Below, one piece after another: positions 9,773 through 18,772 of a stretch of 64,000 nucleotides of DNA; the first letter of the stretch is position 1; each line of letters starts with the position of its first letter. Origin of the DNA: Nocardia sp. SYP-A9097 (GTDB lineage Bacteria; Actinomycetota; Actinomycetes; Mycobacteriales; Mycobacteriaceae). The stretch covers positions 558,001 through 622,000 of the forward strand of contig NZ_WJIC01000002.1 of assembly GCF_009649815.1 (NCBI RefSeq), given 5' to 3'. A model generated the notes under the pieces. It saw only the letters and a list, made by a program, of their open reading frames with translations, ran no database searches and was not told the DNA's origin. The translations under genes and the position numbers were made by a program.

Positions 9773-9833
9773 CAGCGGTATCCCTCCCCAGGTCGGCGCT
9801 CATCCCACTTCAGATCCGTTGGCGCCCAACCGC

Positions 9834-11126
<1,293 letters not shown>

Positions 11127-11153
11127 TCATCACCCCGAAGCGGAGGTCCCGCC

Positions 11154-11672
11154 ATGGCACGCACTCCGGCCAAGCTGGACGAACTCGACCTGGCCATCCT
11201 GACCGCAATGCACGAGTACCAGAAGGCTGGGATTCTGGAGCTGTCGCGGCGCACCAGAGTCGCGCGCGCGACGGTGCAATCCCGTATCGCGCGCATGGAG
11301 GAGGCGGGTGTGATCGCCTCCTATGATCCGCAAATCGATGTCACCGCAGCGGGTTTCGATGTGCAGGCGTTCGTGACGCTCGAAATCGCCCAGGGTGCGC
11401 TGGAGGCGGTGGCCGCGGATCTGGAAGCGATTCCCGGGGTCCTGGAGGCGTACGCCACCACCGGTTCCAGTGATGTGCTGTGCCGGATCGGGGCGGATTC
11501 ACATGCCGGATTGCAGAGCGTGCTGCTCAGCATCGACCGCAGCTCCTCGATCTCGCGGTCGCACAGCGTGATCGTGCTGTCGACGGTGGTTCCGCAGCGC
11601 ACCCTCCCGCTGCTCCGGACGCTCACCCCGGCGGGGTCGAGCAAGGCTCCGGCGTACCGGAATTCGCACTGA
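11154..11672 (+). CDS. Lrp/AsnC family transcriptional regulator
   Basis: Feast-famine regulator of 172 aa. N-terminal winged helix-turn-helix (about 8-60, LDLAILTAMHEYQKAG then RATVQSRIARMEEAGVI) and a C-terminal RAM ligand-binding domain (about 70-150). ATG 11154 is chosen because CGGAGG lies at optimal spacing. Divergent from hppD, so control of tyrosine degradation in response to an amino acid is the likely role. Confidence 0.9.
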   Translation: MARTPAKLDELDLAILTAMHEYQKAGILELSRRTRVARATVQSRIARMEEAGVIASYDPQIDVTAAGFDVQAFVTLEIAQGALEAVAADLEAIPGVLEAYATTGSSDVLCRIGADSHAGLQSVLLSIDRSSSISRSHSVIVLSTVVPQRTLPLLRTLTPAGSSKAPAYRNSH

Positions 11673-11681
11673 GCCGACCCG

Positions 11682-12794
11682 TCAGGGTTTGAGATCTGCT
11701 CCCGGAGTGAGGATTTCGACGGTGGGGGTGCGGTCGGGTTCCACGAAGGCCAGTAGGGCGTGGGCTTCGGCTTCCACTGCCGTGCGTTCGGCGCGGGTCC
11801 ATTCCCGGGTGGGGCTGATGCGCAGGCGGGCGGTGCCGGCGGTGGGGAAGATCTTGTAGAGGCCGGCGAGGTAGCCGTCGACGAGGATGGCGGAGACCTG
11901 GGAGGCGAAGGCGCGCAGGGGTGGGGCGGACCCGTCGGGGATGATGCGGGTGCGGTCCTGGTGGGAGAGCAGGACATTGTCGTACCAGCCCAGGAGTCGG
12001 ACGGGGGCGGGCAGATCCGGGTCGGCGAGTTCGGCGTCGGCGGCGTCGTAGAGGGTGCGGCCGCGGTCGTCGGTGTAGGTGCGGACGCGGTCGCCGAGTT
12101 TCGCGACGGCGGCTTTCATGCCGGTGAGTTTGGACCAGGTCTGCATGTCCATGGTGGTGGCGGGGCCGAAGGCGCGCAGGTAGCGGAGCAGTAGTTCTTC
12201 GAGCGGGTAGTCGTGGTCGAGACCCGTGCCGAGCCAGGGTTCCACACGCGACCACACCGGGCGGCTGCTGTCCCGCCAGCGCCCGCGCGGCGGGGTTTGC
12301 AGGACGGGGAGCTGGTAGAGCCAGGTCTGTAGCACCGCGCCCGGATCGCGGTCGGGGTAGAGCGCCGCGGCCCGGGCGCGCATATCGGCGGCGGACATGG
12401 GTTCGTCGCCGAGCACCTGTTCGCCGTGGGCGCGCACCTCGTCCGGATCCAGGCCGACCATGGCGCCGAAGTTGAATCCCTTACGGAACGGGATCTTTTC
12501 GAGCTCCGGCTGGATATGCGGCGCGATACACAAGGCGTCCGCCGGGGTGACCAGGTGAATGGTGCCGCGCATCAAGGTGATTCGCACCAGTGACCGGTTA
12601 TCCAGTGCCACCGACACCACGGCCGGGTCGAAATCGACTGTGCGACTCCACAATGCGATGAACAGCGGCAGCATGTCCTGCGCCTGCAATCCGATCAGGT
12701 GATCGCAGAGTTGCGGCGCGGTGCGCGTGCTGCGCTCCAGCAGGTGCTGTCGCGCGAGCAACGTACGATTCAGAACCTGATTGGAGAGCTTCAC
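11682..12794 (-). CDS. Winged-helix DNA-binding protein, HTH_42 / AlkZ-like family
   Basis: Protein of 370 aa of the HTH_42 (formerly DUF1006) family, which contains the Streptomyces AlkZ DNA glycosylase and E. coli YcaQ, enzymes that unhook crosslinked or alkylated bases. A QAQ motif lies at residues 37-39 (LIGLQAQD), exactly where AlkZ carries its catalytic QxQ motif. Most relatives are untested, so a glycosylase role is inference. GTG start at 12794 with no clear ribosome-binding site. Its start abuts the first junction of the cassette array (12799-12810), so its promoter region may have been altered by that insertion. Convergent with the Lrp gene. Confidence 0.8.
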   Translation of the reverse strand: MKLSNQVLNRTLLARQHLLERSTRTAPQLCDHLIGLQAQDMLPLFIALWSRTVDFDPAVVSVALDNRSLVRITLMRGTIHLVTPADALCIAPHIQPELEKIPFRKGFNFGAMVGLDPDEVRAHGEQVLGDEPMSAADMRARAAALYPDRDPGAVLQTWLYQLPVLQTPPRGRWRDSSRPVWSRVEPWLGTGLDHDYPLEELLLRYLRAFGPATTMDMQTWSKLTGMKAAVAKLGDRVRTYTDDRGRTLYDAADAELADPDLPAPVRLLGWYDNVLLSHQDRTRIIPDGSAPPLRAFASQVSAILVDGYLAGLYKIFPTAGTARLRISPTREWTRAERTAVEAEAHALLAFVEPDRTPTVEILTPGADLKP

Positions 12795-12798
12795 AATT

Positions 12799-12978
12799 CG
12801 TCCACGCTACATGAGGCGGTATCTTTCACCAAGCTAAGGCATACCTCACAACATTCCGGATGGCCTGTACCACAACTCATCTCACATCAGCATGAGCGAA
12901 CACTGCCGCCGGCCACACGACGCTCTGCCCGTCGATCTTCCGATGCCCCGGGTTGGCCGGTTCGGTCAGCGCGGTATG
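12799..12978 (+). repeat. Repeat A, copy 1 (5' part of cassette 1)
   Basis: A 180-bp direct repeat, matching 13698-13877 at a constant offset of 899 bp with about four mismatches. It carries about 93 bp of non-coding sequence followed by the first 29 codons of the downstream gene. It opens with the junction cgtccacgctac, related to the 12-bp junction found at the other two boundaries. Confidence 0.95.
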
Positions 12979-13503
12979 CAGCAGGAGAGGACATTCTGTG
13001 CAGTAGGCCAGTCCACCTCGCGCGGTCCCTATGATGGCGTCGTGTTCATCGCAGGCTTCGGACCGTTCACAGCTCAACCAGGGCCCGAAGGCGAGAGCAT
13101 CTGGTCTCCACCGGCCGCGATCAGCAGCAGTCTGTTCGACGATCCGGTCGAGGTGAATGTACTTCTCCCAGAGGGGCGGTCCGCCGATTCGGCGCTGATC
13201 GCGACGGTGCTGGGCGACATGGACCATTACCTGCTACTCGGCCTGCGATTCCTTCACACCGAGCTGATCGCCGACCCCGCGTCCTTCGGTTCGACACCCG
13301 CGGGCGTGCGTCGATTCGAGCGGTTCGATCCTACGACGTTCCCGGTCGACCGCCCCCAGCTCAACTTCTACGACAGCATCGAATGGCTCCTGCGCTTCGT
13401 CGAGGGCGGATTGCCGATCTGCGAACCCTACGGCGTGGCAGTGGTTTTCGTTAACCATGAACCTGTCCGGGTCGAAGATCTGCACGACTCGACATCGATC
13501 TGA
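12892..13503 (+). CDS. Hypothetical protein, cassette 1 gene
   Basis: Function not recognised. 203 aa if started at ATG 12892. The first 29 residues (encoded inside repeat A) are the same, bar one residue, as those of the next cassette's protein, but the rest is unrelated. The unique part looks like a compact soluble alpha/beta protein (DHYLLLGLRFLHTELIADP, then YDSIEWLLRFVEGG and YGVAVVFVNHEPVRVEDL). No signal peptide or membrane span. No ribosome-binding site precedes ATG 12892; ATG 12976 (start of the unique part) is a plausible true start, in which case the shared leader is not translated. Immunity or antitoxin proteins are often organised in such arrays, but nothing in the sequence proves that. 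Confidence 0.6.
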   Translation: MSEHCRRPHDALPVDLPMPRVGRFGQRGMQQERTFCAVGQSTSRGPYDGVVFIAGFGPFTAQPGPEGESIWSPPAAISSSLFDDPVEVNVLLPEGRSADSALIATVLGDMDHYLLLGLRFLHTELIADPASFGSTPAGVRRFERFDPTTFPVDRPQLNFYDSIEWLLRFVEGGLPICEPYGVAVVFVNHEPVRVEDLHDSTSI

Positions 13504-13627
13504 GCGGTTGCCCATAGTCCGGCGTCGCGCTCACACGCCCGCTTCGAGGTCGCCGATCACCTTTGCACATGCGCACGAAGACGCCCCTGTGTCATGAAGG
13601 TTGCGCTGTGCCGTCAAGGCACTGACA

Positions 13628-13709
13628 TCGGCATTACAGGGCATCCGTTGAGCGGTAGGTGCCCAACTAGCCGTGGCCGTTAGAAGTGTGATTCCGGCGT
13701 CCACGTGAC
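13628..13709 (+). repeat. Repeat B, copy 1 (3' end of cassette 1)
   Basis: An 82-bp direct repeat identical except for one base to 14282-14363. It contains an imperfect hairpin (GGGCA...CCG...CGG...TGCCC, 13639-13664) and ends in the 12-bp junction cgtccacgtgac shared with the start of repeat A. Confidence 0.95.
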
Positions 13710-13877
13710 ATGAGGCGGTGTCTTTCACCAAGCTAAGGCATACCTCACAACATTCCGGATGGCCTGTACCACAACTCATCTCACATCAGCATGAGCGAAC
13801 ACTGCCGCCGGCCATACGACGCTCTGCCCGTCGATCTTCCGATGCCCCGGGTTGGCCGGTTCGGTCAGCGCGGTATG
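13698..13877 (+). repeat. Repeat A, copy 2 (5' part of cassette 2)
   Basis: Second copy of the 180-bp repeat at 12799-12978. It overlaps the last 12 bases of repeat B copy 1, so the cassette boundary B/A is the sequence cgtccacgtgac. It holds the non-coding leader and first 29 codons of the second cassette gene. Confidence 0.95.
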
Positions 13878-14210
13878 TGGCATGACAGGATGTTCATGGT
13901 GAGTACGGAGAACGTCGACGACAACACGCCACTTCCAGATGGCTGGACCATTGGAGATGTGCGGCGACGTTCGCGGGATGGCGCCGCGCGATTGCTGGAC
14001 CCAAGCACGCCGGTGTATCTAGCCCCCAACGAACCTGACCAGAGCGTCCCCTTGAATATCGACCTCATCGTGGACTTCTCCGGTCTGTACCTCGCACGTT
14101 GCGTCGATGACGGTGAGTGGTACATGGGCCAACGAGCCACTCCGGACGAACCTATTCTGTGTTGGTCGAGCTACGGCGATGATCTAAGTACCGCGATCGA
14201 CAACCTCTGA
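13791..14210 (+). CDS. Hypothetical protein, cassette 2 gene
   Basis: Function not recognised. 139 aa from ATG 13791. Residues 1-29 are encoded by repeat A and match the cassette 1 protein except at residue 9; the remainder is unrelated to it. The unique part has a regular beta-rich ending (LIVDFSGLYLARCVDDGEWYMG, then PILCWSSYGDDLSTAIDNL). Internal ATGs at 13875, 13890 and 13896 could be the real start; ACAGG lies just before 13890. The short, soluble, acidic protein in a repeat-bounded array resembles immunity-type genes in layout only. Confidence 0.6.
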   Translation: MSEHCRRPYDALPVDLPMPRVGRFGQRGMWHDRMFMVSTENVDDNTPLPDGWTIGDVRRRSRDGAARLLDPSTPVYLAPNEPDQSVPLNIDLIVDFSGLYLARCVDDGEWYMGQRATPDEPILCWSSYGDDLSTAIDNL

Positions 14211-14281
14211 CACATGAACCGGGCTGGCAACTGGCGCAGAAGGGTTCGATTGTTGTCGAGCCTCGATCCACCACACTCAAT

Positions 14282-14363
14282 TCGGCATTACAGGGCATCC
14301 GTTGAGCGGTAGGTGCCCAACTAGCCGTGGCCGTTAGAAGTGCGATTCCGGCGTCCACGTGAC
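14282..14363 (+). repeat. Repeat B, copy 2 (3' end of cassette 2)
   Basis: Second copy of the 82-bp repeat at 13628-13709, one mismatch. It ends in cgtccacgtgac at 14352-14363, after which the sequence is unrelated to repeat A. This marks the right end of the array, 13 bases from the stop of the quinone reductase gene. Confidence 0.95.
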
Positions 14364-14376
14364 GGGATGGCACCGG

Positions 14377-15351
14377 TCAGCGAAGGGTGACCACGACCTT
14401 GCCGGTGGCGGTGCGCTTGTCCAGCGCCGAGACCGCCTCGGCGGTGTGCGCCAGGCTGTACAGCACCGGATCCGGCGGAGCGATATCACCATTGGCGAGC
14501 AGCGGCGCGATCTCGGCCCACTGCTCCTTCAGATATCCGGGATGCGTCATCACCCATTCGCCCCAGGCCGCGCCGATCACCTCGACGTTCTTGAGCAGCA
14601 GGCGATTCACCTTCACGGTCGGGATATCGCCGGCGGTGAAGCCGACCACGAGTACCCGGCCACCCGAGGCCAGCGAACGAATGCTGTCCGTGAAGCGGTC
14701 GCCGCCAACGGGATCCAGCACGATGTCCACGCCACGCCCATCGGTGATTTCCTTGACCGCGGCGAGCCAGCCATCGGTGAGCACCACATCGGTCGCGCCG
14801 TTCGCGCGGGCGACCTCGGCCTTCTCCTCGGTACTCACCACCGCGATGACGCGGCCCGCGCCGAGCGCCCCCGCCATGCGCAGGGTGGAGGTGCCGATGC
14901 CACCCGCCGCGCCGTGCACCAGCACGGTCTCACCCGGTGCCAGGCGGCCACGCTTGGTCAAGCAGAAGTGCACGGTCAGATCGTTGAACAGCACGCCCGC
15001 ACCGGCCTCCAGGGAGACATTGTCAGGCAGTTCGAACACCATTTCGGCGGGCGTGACGGCCAATTCGGCGGCGGCATTGCCGAGCAGGGTCAGCGCGACC
15101 ACGCGGTCACCGGCTTGCACATGCGCGCCCTCGGGGGCCTCGCGCACAATGCCCGCGACCTCGCAGCCGACGATGTACGGCAGCTGCGGCTTCATCTGGT
15201 ACAGCCCGCGGGTCATGAGTACATCCGGGAAGGCGATACCGGCGGCGTGCACCTCGATGACCACCCCGCCGGGGTAGGCGGTGGGTTCGGGCATATCGAG
15301 CAATTCGATGCTCTCGGGGCCCTCCAGCTTGCTCACCACAGCTGCGCGCAT
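14377..15351 (-). CDS. NADPH:quinone oxidoreductase family protein (zinc-independent MDR)
   Basis: Medium-chain dehydrogenase/reductase of the quinone oxidoreductase type, 324 aa, reducing quinones or enones with NADPH. The GroES-like N-terminal domain (1-120) is followed by the nucleotide-binding Rossmann motif VHGAAGGIGTS at about 140-150. The structural zinc cysteine cluster of alcohol dehydrogenases is absent, as expected. ATG 15351 is chosen because GGAG lies seven bases upstream and residue 1 begins the typical MRAAVVSKLEGPE strand. It stands alone between the cassette array and the kinase gene. Confidence 0.88.
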   Translation of the reverse strand: MRAAVVSKLEGPESIELLDMPEPTAYPGGVVIEVHAAGIAFPDVLMTRGLYQMKPQLPYIVGCEVAGIVREAPEGAHVQAGDRVVALTLLGNAAAELAVTPAEMVFELPDNVSLEAGAGVLFNDLTVHFCLTKRGRLAPGETVLVHGAAGGIGTSTLRMAGALGAGRVIAVVSTEEKAEVARANGATDVVLTDGWLAAVKEITDGRGVDIVLDPVGGDRFTDSIRSLASGGRVLVVGFTAGDIPTVKVNRLLLKNVEVIGAAWGEWVMTHPGYLKEQWAEIAPLLANGDIAPPDPVLYSLAHTAEAVSALDKRTATGKVVVTLR

Positions 15352-15439
15352 GCCATATCTCCGATCAATCCACCGTTGGACACCGATCCGAACGTAACCC
15401 ATGCGCACACGGCGTGTCACCGTCCGCGTGCGGTACCGG

Positions 15440-17119
15440 TCAGCGGTGGGCGTATTCGATCATGGTTTCGTTGGCAAGCACAGTGCCACCCTTGGCGATG
15501 GTGAGGGCGGCGGCGGTGATGCGGTACCGGGTGCCGTCGGCGGGATTGGTGACGCTGAAGCCGCCGGAACCGTCGGGGACCGGATCGTCGAGTTCGATGC
15601 CGGCACCGTCGCTGATGCGGACGCCCTTGTAGTAGTAGCGGCCGACCCCGGTGCGGCAGATCAGCACGCGTGAGGCGGCGGTGCGGCCGATCGCGTAGGC
15701 GGGATTGTCGGCATCGCAGCGCGGATTGCCCGCGAAACCCTGTGCGTCCGTACCGGATACGGAACCTATGAGCGGGGACAGCGCCGCAGTGGTGCGCACG
15801 GTCGTCACGGCGGAGGTGGTGTTGCCGGACGCGGTGGGATTACTTGTGGTCTGGATGCCGGACGCGGTGACCGGCGTCCCCGTACCCCCATTGTCCTTGC
15901 CGGACAACAGCAACCAGCCCAGAATGCCGCCGAGCAGCAGCACCACGGCAATGAGCGCGCCGACCACCATCGGCAGCGTGTTGCGCTGCGGCGGCGGCAA
16001 AGGCAATGGTGCGGAGGGATGTTCACGCTGCGGTGTGATCGGAATGCCGAATCGCGTGGGCTGCGAAGCCTGATAGTCGACCGGGCCCGAGGGATGCCCG
16101 CCATAGCCGGCCTGGCCGGCGGAGTGGTCGAGGTACGCCACCGGTCCGGAGGCGTGACCCACCCGGCCGGAGAATTGATCGCGGAGGTCGACCGGTCCGG
16201 AGGTCTGCGGATACCGGGGCGGAAAGGTCTGCGCGGCAGGGGGAACCACCATGGCCGGTCCGACCGAGGTGCGGGTGACCTGACTGTCGGCGGGCAGCAG
16301 TGCGGCGCGGGCGGCGCGGGCCAATTGCCCGGCGGAGGCGTACCGGCGGGCCGGTTCCTTTGCCATGGCGGTCGCGATGACCTGGTCGAAGCCGGCGGGC
16401 ACGCCGGTGCGCACGCTGGGTCGCGGCGGCGGGGCCATCATATGGGCGCGAATGGTGGCCAGATTGCTGTCGGTCTTGAAAGGTATTTCGCCGGTGAGAC
16501 TTTCGTACAGCACACAGCCCAGTGCGTAGATATCCGCGCTCGCCGAGACGGCGGTGTCGTGTTCGAATCGTTCGGGTGCCATATACGCGAAGGACCCGAT
16601 GGCGCTGCCCATACTGGTCAACTGCACATCGGATTCCGCGTGTGCGATACCGAAATCCACCAGGTACGCGAAGAGTTCACCGGTGAGCAGAATGTTCGCG
16701 GGTTTGATATCGCGGTGCACCAGGCCGATCGCGTGCGCGGCGTCCAGGGCCGCGCCGATCTGTTCGACAACGCCGACCGAATGCTGCGGCGGCATCGGTC
16801 CCTCGGCGGAGAGGTATGCCTTCAGATCCCGTCCGGCCACCAGGCGCATATCGATGAACAGGACCCCGTCCACCTCACCCCAGTCGTGCACCGGAATGAC
16901 GTGCGGCTCCTGCAGGCGTGCGGCGGTATGCGATTCGCGCCGGAATCGCTCCACATAGGTGGGCGATTTGGCCAGTTCCACATCGAGGAGCTTGATGGCG
17001 ACCGTGCGTTCGCGCACGGTGTCGTACGCCTCGTAGACCTCGCCCATTCCGCCGACGCCGAGCAGTCGGCGCAGCTCATATTGTCCGAACCGTTGACCGG
17101 CCCTGTCTCCTGCGGCCAC
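15440..17119 (-). CDS. Transmembrane serine/threonine protein kinase (PknB-like)
   Basis: Receptor-type kinase of 559 aa. Cytoplasmic Hanks kinase domain at about 14-275: glycine loop GVGGMGEVY, catalytic lysine K43 (AIKLLD), HRDIKPAN with catalytic D137, DFG with D155, and APE-type MAPER at about 180-184. A Pro-rich juxtamembrane linker (290-380) with repeated SGPV motifs leads to one membrane span (about 383-406) and an extracellular domain of about 150 residues with paired cysteines. No PASTA repeats are visible, so the sensor differs from PknB. The extracellular ligand is unknown. Divergent from the thioesterase gene. Confidence 0.92.
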   Translation of the reverse strand: MAAGDRAGQRFGQYELRRLLGVGGMGEVYEAYDTVRERTVAIKLLDVELAKSPTYVERFRRESHTAARLQEPHVIPVHDWGEVDGVLFIDMRLVAGRDLKAYLSAEGPMPPQHSVGVVEQIGAALDAAHAIGLVHRDIKPANILLTGELFAYLVDFGIAHAESDVQLTSMGSAIGSFAYMAPERFEHDTAVSASADIYALGCVLYESLTGEIPFKTDSNLATIRAHMMAPPPRPSVRTGVPAGFDQVIATAMAKEPARRYASAGQLARAARAALLPADSQVTRTSVGPAMVVPPAAQTFPPRYPQTSGPVDLRDQFSGRVGHASGPVAYLDHSAGQAGYGGHPSGPVDYQASQPTRFGIPITPQREHPSAPLPLPPPQRNTLPMVVGALIAVVLLLGGILGWLLLSGKDNGGTGTPVTASGIQTTSNPTASGNTTSAVTTVRTTAALSPLIGSVSGTDAQGFAGNPRCDADNPAYAIGRTAASRVLICRTGVGRYYYKGVRISDGAGIELDDPVPDGSGGFSVTNPADGTRYRITAAALTIAKGGTVLANETMIEYAHR

Positions 17120-17291
17120 TGAGCCGTCTCCCCTGTGTAGGTCCCTGCCCCAGGAAAAGGCTACGGCCCGCGAGCCTCGAGTGATAGGAGTACAGACGAC
17201 TCGACGCGAGTGTGTGACGCACGCCCCGTAAAGTCATGTCGAGCAAGCACCGCACGAAACGCGGCACACCGTGCAGCGCGAGGAGCACCAA

Positions 17292-18068
17292 GTGTCAGTC
17301 GATCAGCCACTCGCCCCGCTTCCCGAGGAGGGCATGGGCTTCGCCTCGGCGTGGCCTGTCCGGGCTGGCGACGTGGATCCCTATCAGCGGCTACGTTTCG
17401 ATGCCGTAGCCCGTTATTTGCAGGACATTGCCTGGGAGGAAATGCATTCCGGTTTCTTCCACCGCACCGATCCGGCCTGGATCGTGCGGCGCACGGTGGT
17501 GGACGTGGTCCGGCCGATCCACTGGCCGGACCGGGTGGAGTTGACCCGCTGGTGTTCGGCCATGTCGACCCGGTGGACGAATATGCGGGTGCGGGTCACC
17601 AGCGAGAACGGCGGTCTCATCGAGACCGAGGGCTTCTGGATCAATATCAACGAGTTCACCAATATGCCGACCCGGATCAGTGACGAGGGGCTGGCCGAGC
17701 TCGCCCGCACCACCAGTGAGCATCGGCTGCGCTGGCGGCCCTGGCTCACCGATCACACACCGCCGGAACAGGATACGGATCTGACCTATCCGGTGCGCGC
17801 CACCGATATCGACCAGTACAACCATGTGAACAATGCCGCGTACTGGCAGGCCGTGGAGCAGTATCTGGTGGATTATCCGAAGCTGGTGGCCGGACCGCAC
17901 CGGGCGGTCATCGAGTATCTCGCGCCGGTGCTGGCGCGTCAGCATGTGAGCGTGCGCAGCCGGTACGAGCCAGGTGACCGGACCGGGCATCCGGTGCTGC
18001 GGCTGTGGTTCGTGGTCGGCGGGATCACCACCACCACGGTGCGGATCGGACCGCTGCCCGCCGAGTGA
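17292..18068 (+). CDS. Acyl-ACP thioesterase family protein (double hotdog)
   Basis: Thioesterase-like protein of 258 aa with two hotdog domains (about 15-125 and 150-250), the arrangement of FatA/FatB-type acyl-ACP thioesterases. The second domain contains ATDIDQYNHVNNAAYW, the typical catalytic Asn/His helix entry of such hotdogs, while the first has GDVDPYQRLRFDAVARYLQD. It would release fatty acids from ACP or CoA. GTG 17292 is chosen because GAGGAG precedes it at good spacing; a GTG at 17271 is possible. Followed by a lipoprotein gene on the same strand. Confidence 0.8.
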   Translation: MSVDQPLAPLPEEGMGFASAWPVRAGDVDPYQRLRFDAVARYLQDIAWEEMHSGFFHRTDPAWIVRRTVVDVVRPIHWPDRVELTRWCSAMSTRWTNMRVRVTSENGGLIETEGFWININEFTNMPTRISDEGLAELARTTSEHRLRWRPWLTDHTPPEQDTDLTYPVRATDIDQYNHVNNAAYWQAVEQYLVDYPKLVAGPHRAVIEYLAPVLARQHVSVRSRYEPGDRTGHPVLRLWFVVGGITTTTVRIGPLPAE

Positions 18069-18194
18069 GGGGTGCGGCCGAAATCGCTTGTTCGCCGGAC
18101 ATTCCCGGCGAAAATATCGATCGCTGAATGTTTGCCTGACACACTCTCCCCAGGCCGATCGCCACGCGGTGATCGAGATGAGGAGATCGCCGAC

Positions 18195-18701
18195 ATGAAG
18201 CCTGTGAGTTTCGCGCTGCTCGCCGTGACACCGCTGCTGATCACCGGGCTGGTCGCCTGCGGTAGCTCCTCGGACTCGGCGAAGAGCACGACCGCGGCCG
18301 CGAAGCCGACCACTGCGGCGGCCACCACCACGGGACAGCCGACACCGCCGCCGGTGAGTTCGACCCTGTCGCCCAACCCGACCCGGCCATCGGTACCTCC
18401 GACGCCGTTGCCCACCACCACCGTCCCGCCGACCACCACTGGTGCGGCCCCGATCGACAATTCCGACTGCGGAACCGTCACCGATGCGGGCGGCGGTACC
18501 CGCACCGTCATCGCCGTCGGTACCCCCGCCGGTCGGGTGGGCTGCACCGAAGCCATCAATGTCGCAACGCAATACGTGCAGACGATCAGCGATTCCGATG
18601 TCGCCACCGTCAACGGCTGGAGCTGCAATGCCCAGCCCGACGCACAGGTGCCGTCCATGTGCGCCAAGGACGGGCTGCTGATCAACCTGCTCGCCGACTA
18701 G
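18195..18701 (+). CDS. Hypothetical lipoprotein with Thr/Pro-rich linker
   Basis: Predicted lipoprotein of 168 aa. Signal peptide with lipobox GLVAC (Cys22), a long Ser/Thr/Pro/Ala-rich linker (about 25-85) likely to span or attach to the envelope and be O-mannosylated, and a small globular C-terminal domain (about 88-168) with cysteines at DCGTV, GCTEA, SCNAQ and SMCAK. ATG 18195 has AGGAG upstream. The domain resembles secreted actinobacterial proteins of unknown function. No specific role can be assigned. Confidence 0.75.
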   Translation: MKPVSFALLAVTPLLITGLVACGSSSDSAKSTTAAAKPTTAAATTTGQPTPPPVSSTLSPNPTRPSVPPTPLPTTTVPPTTTGAAPIDNSDCGTVTDAGGGTRTVIAVGTPAGRVGCTEAINVATQYVQTISDSDVATVNGWSCNAQPDAQVPSMCAKDGLLINLLAD

Positions 18702-18718
18702 TACGCGGCCGAAAACGA

Positions 18719-18749
18719 GTGTGGCCCACCCGAATCGGGTGGGCCACAC
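18719..18749. terminator. Bidirectional terminator between the lipoprotein gene and fprB
   Basis: Perfect 15-bp inverted repeat (arm GTGTGGCCCACCCGA) around a single central base, lying between the convergent lipoprotein and fprB genes. T-runs are short on both sides. Confidence 0.75.
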
Positions 18750-18772
18750 TTCGTTCGCGCTGCCGGGACGCG

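Noticed and set aside
12826..12846. Iron-box (IdeR/DtxR) look-alike in repeat A around TAAGGCATACCT
   Set aside because: Matches only about 12 of 19 positions of the consensus. Not strong enough to claim iron control of the cassette genes.
12877..13227. Antisense open frame across cassette 1, with a CxxC near its middle
   Set aside because: It overlaps the plus-strand cassette gene and the repeat A leader, and no start signal or family was recognised. The cassette reading on the plus strand explains the region better.
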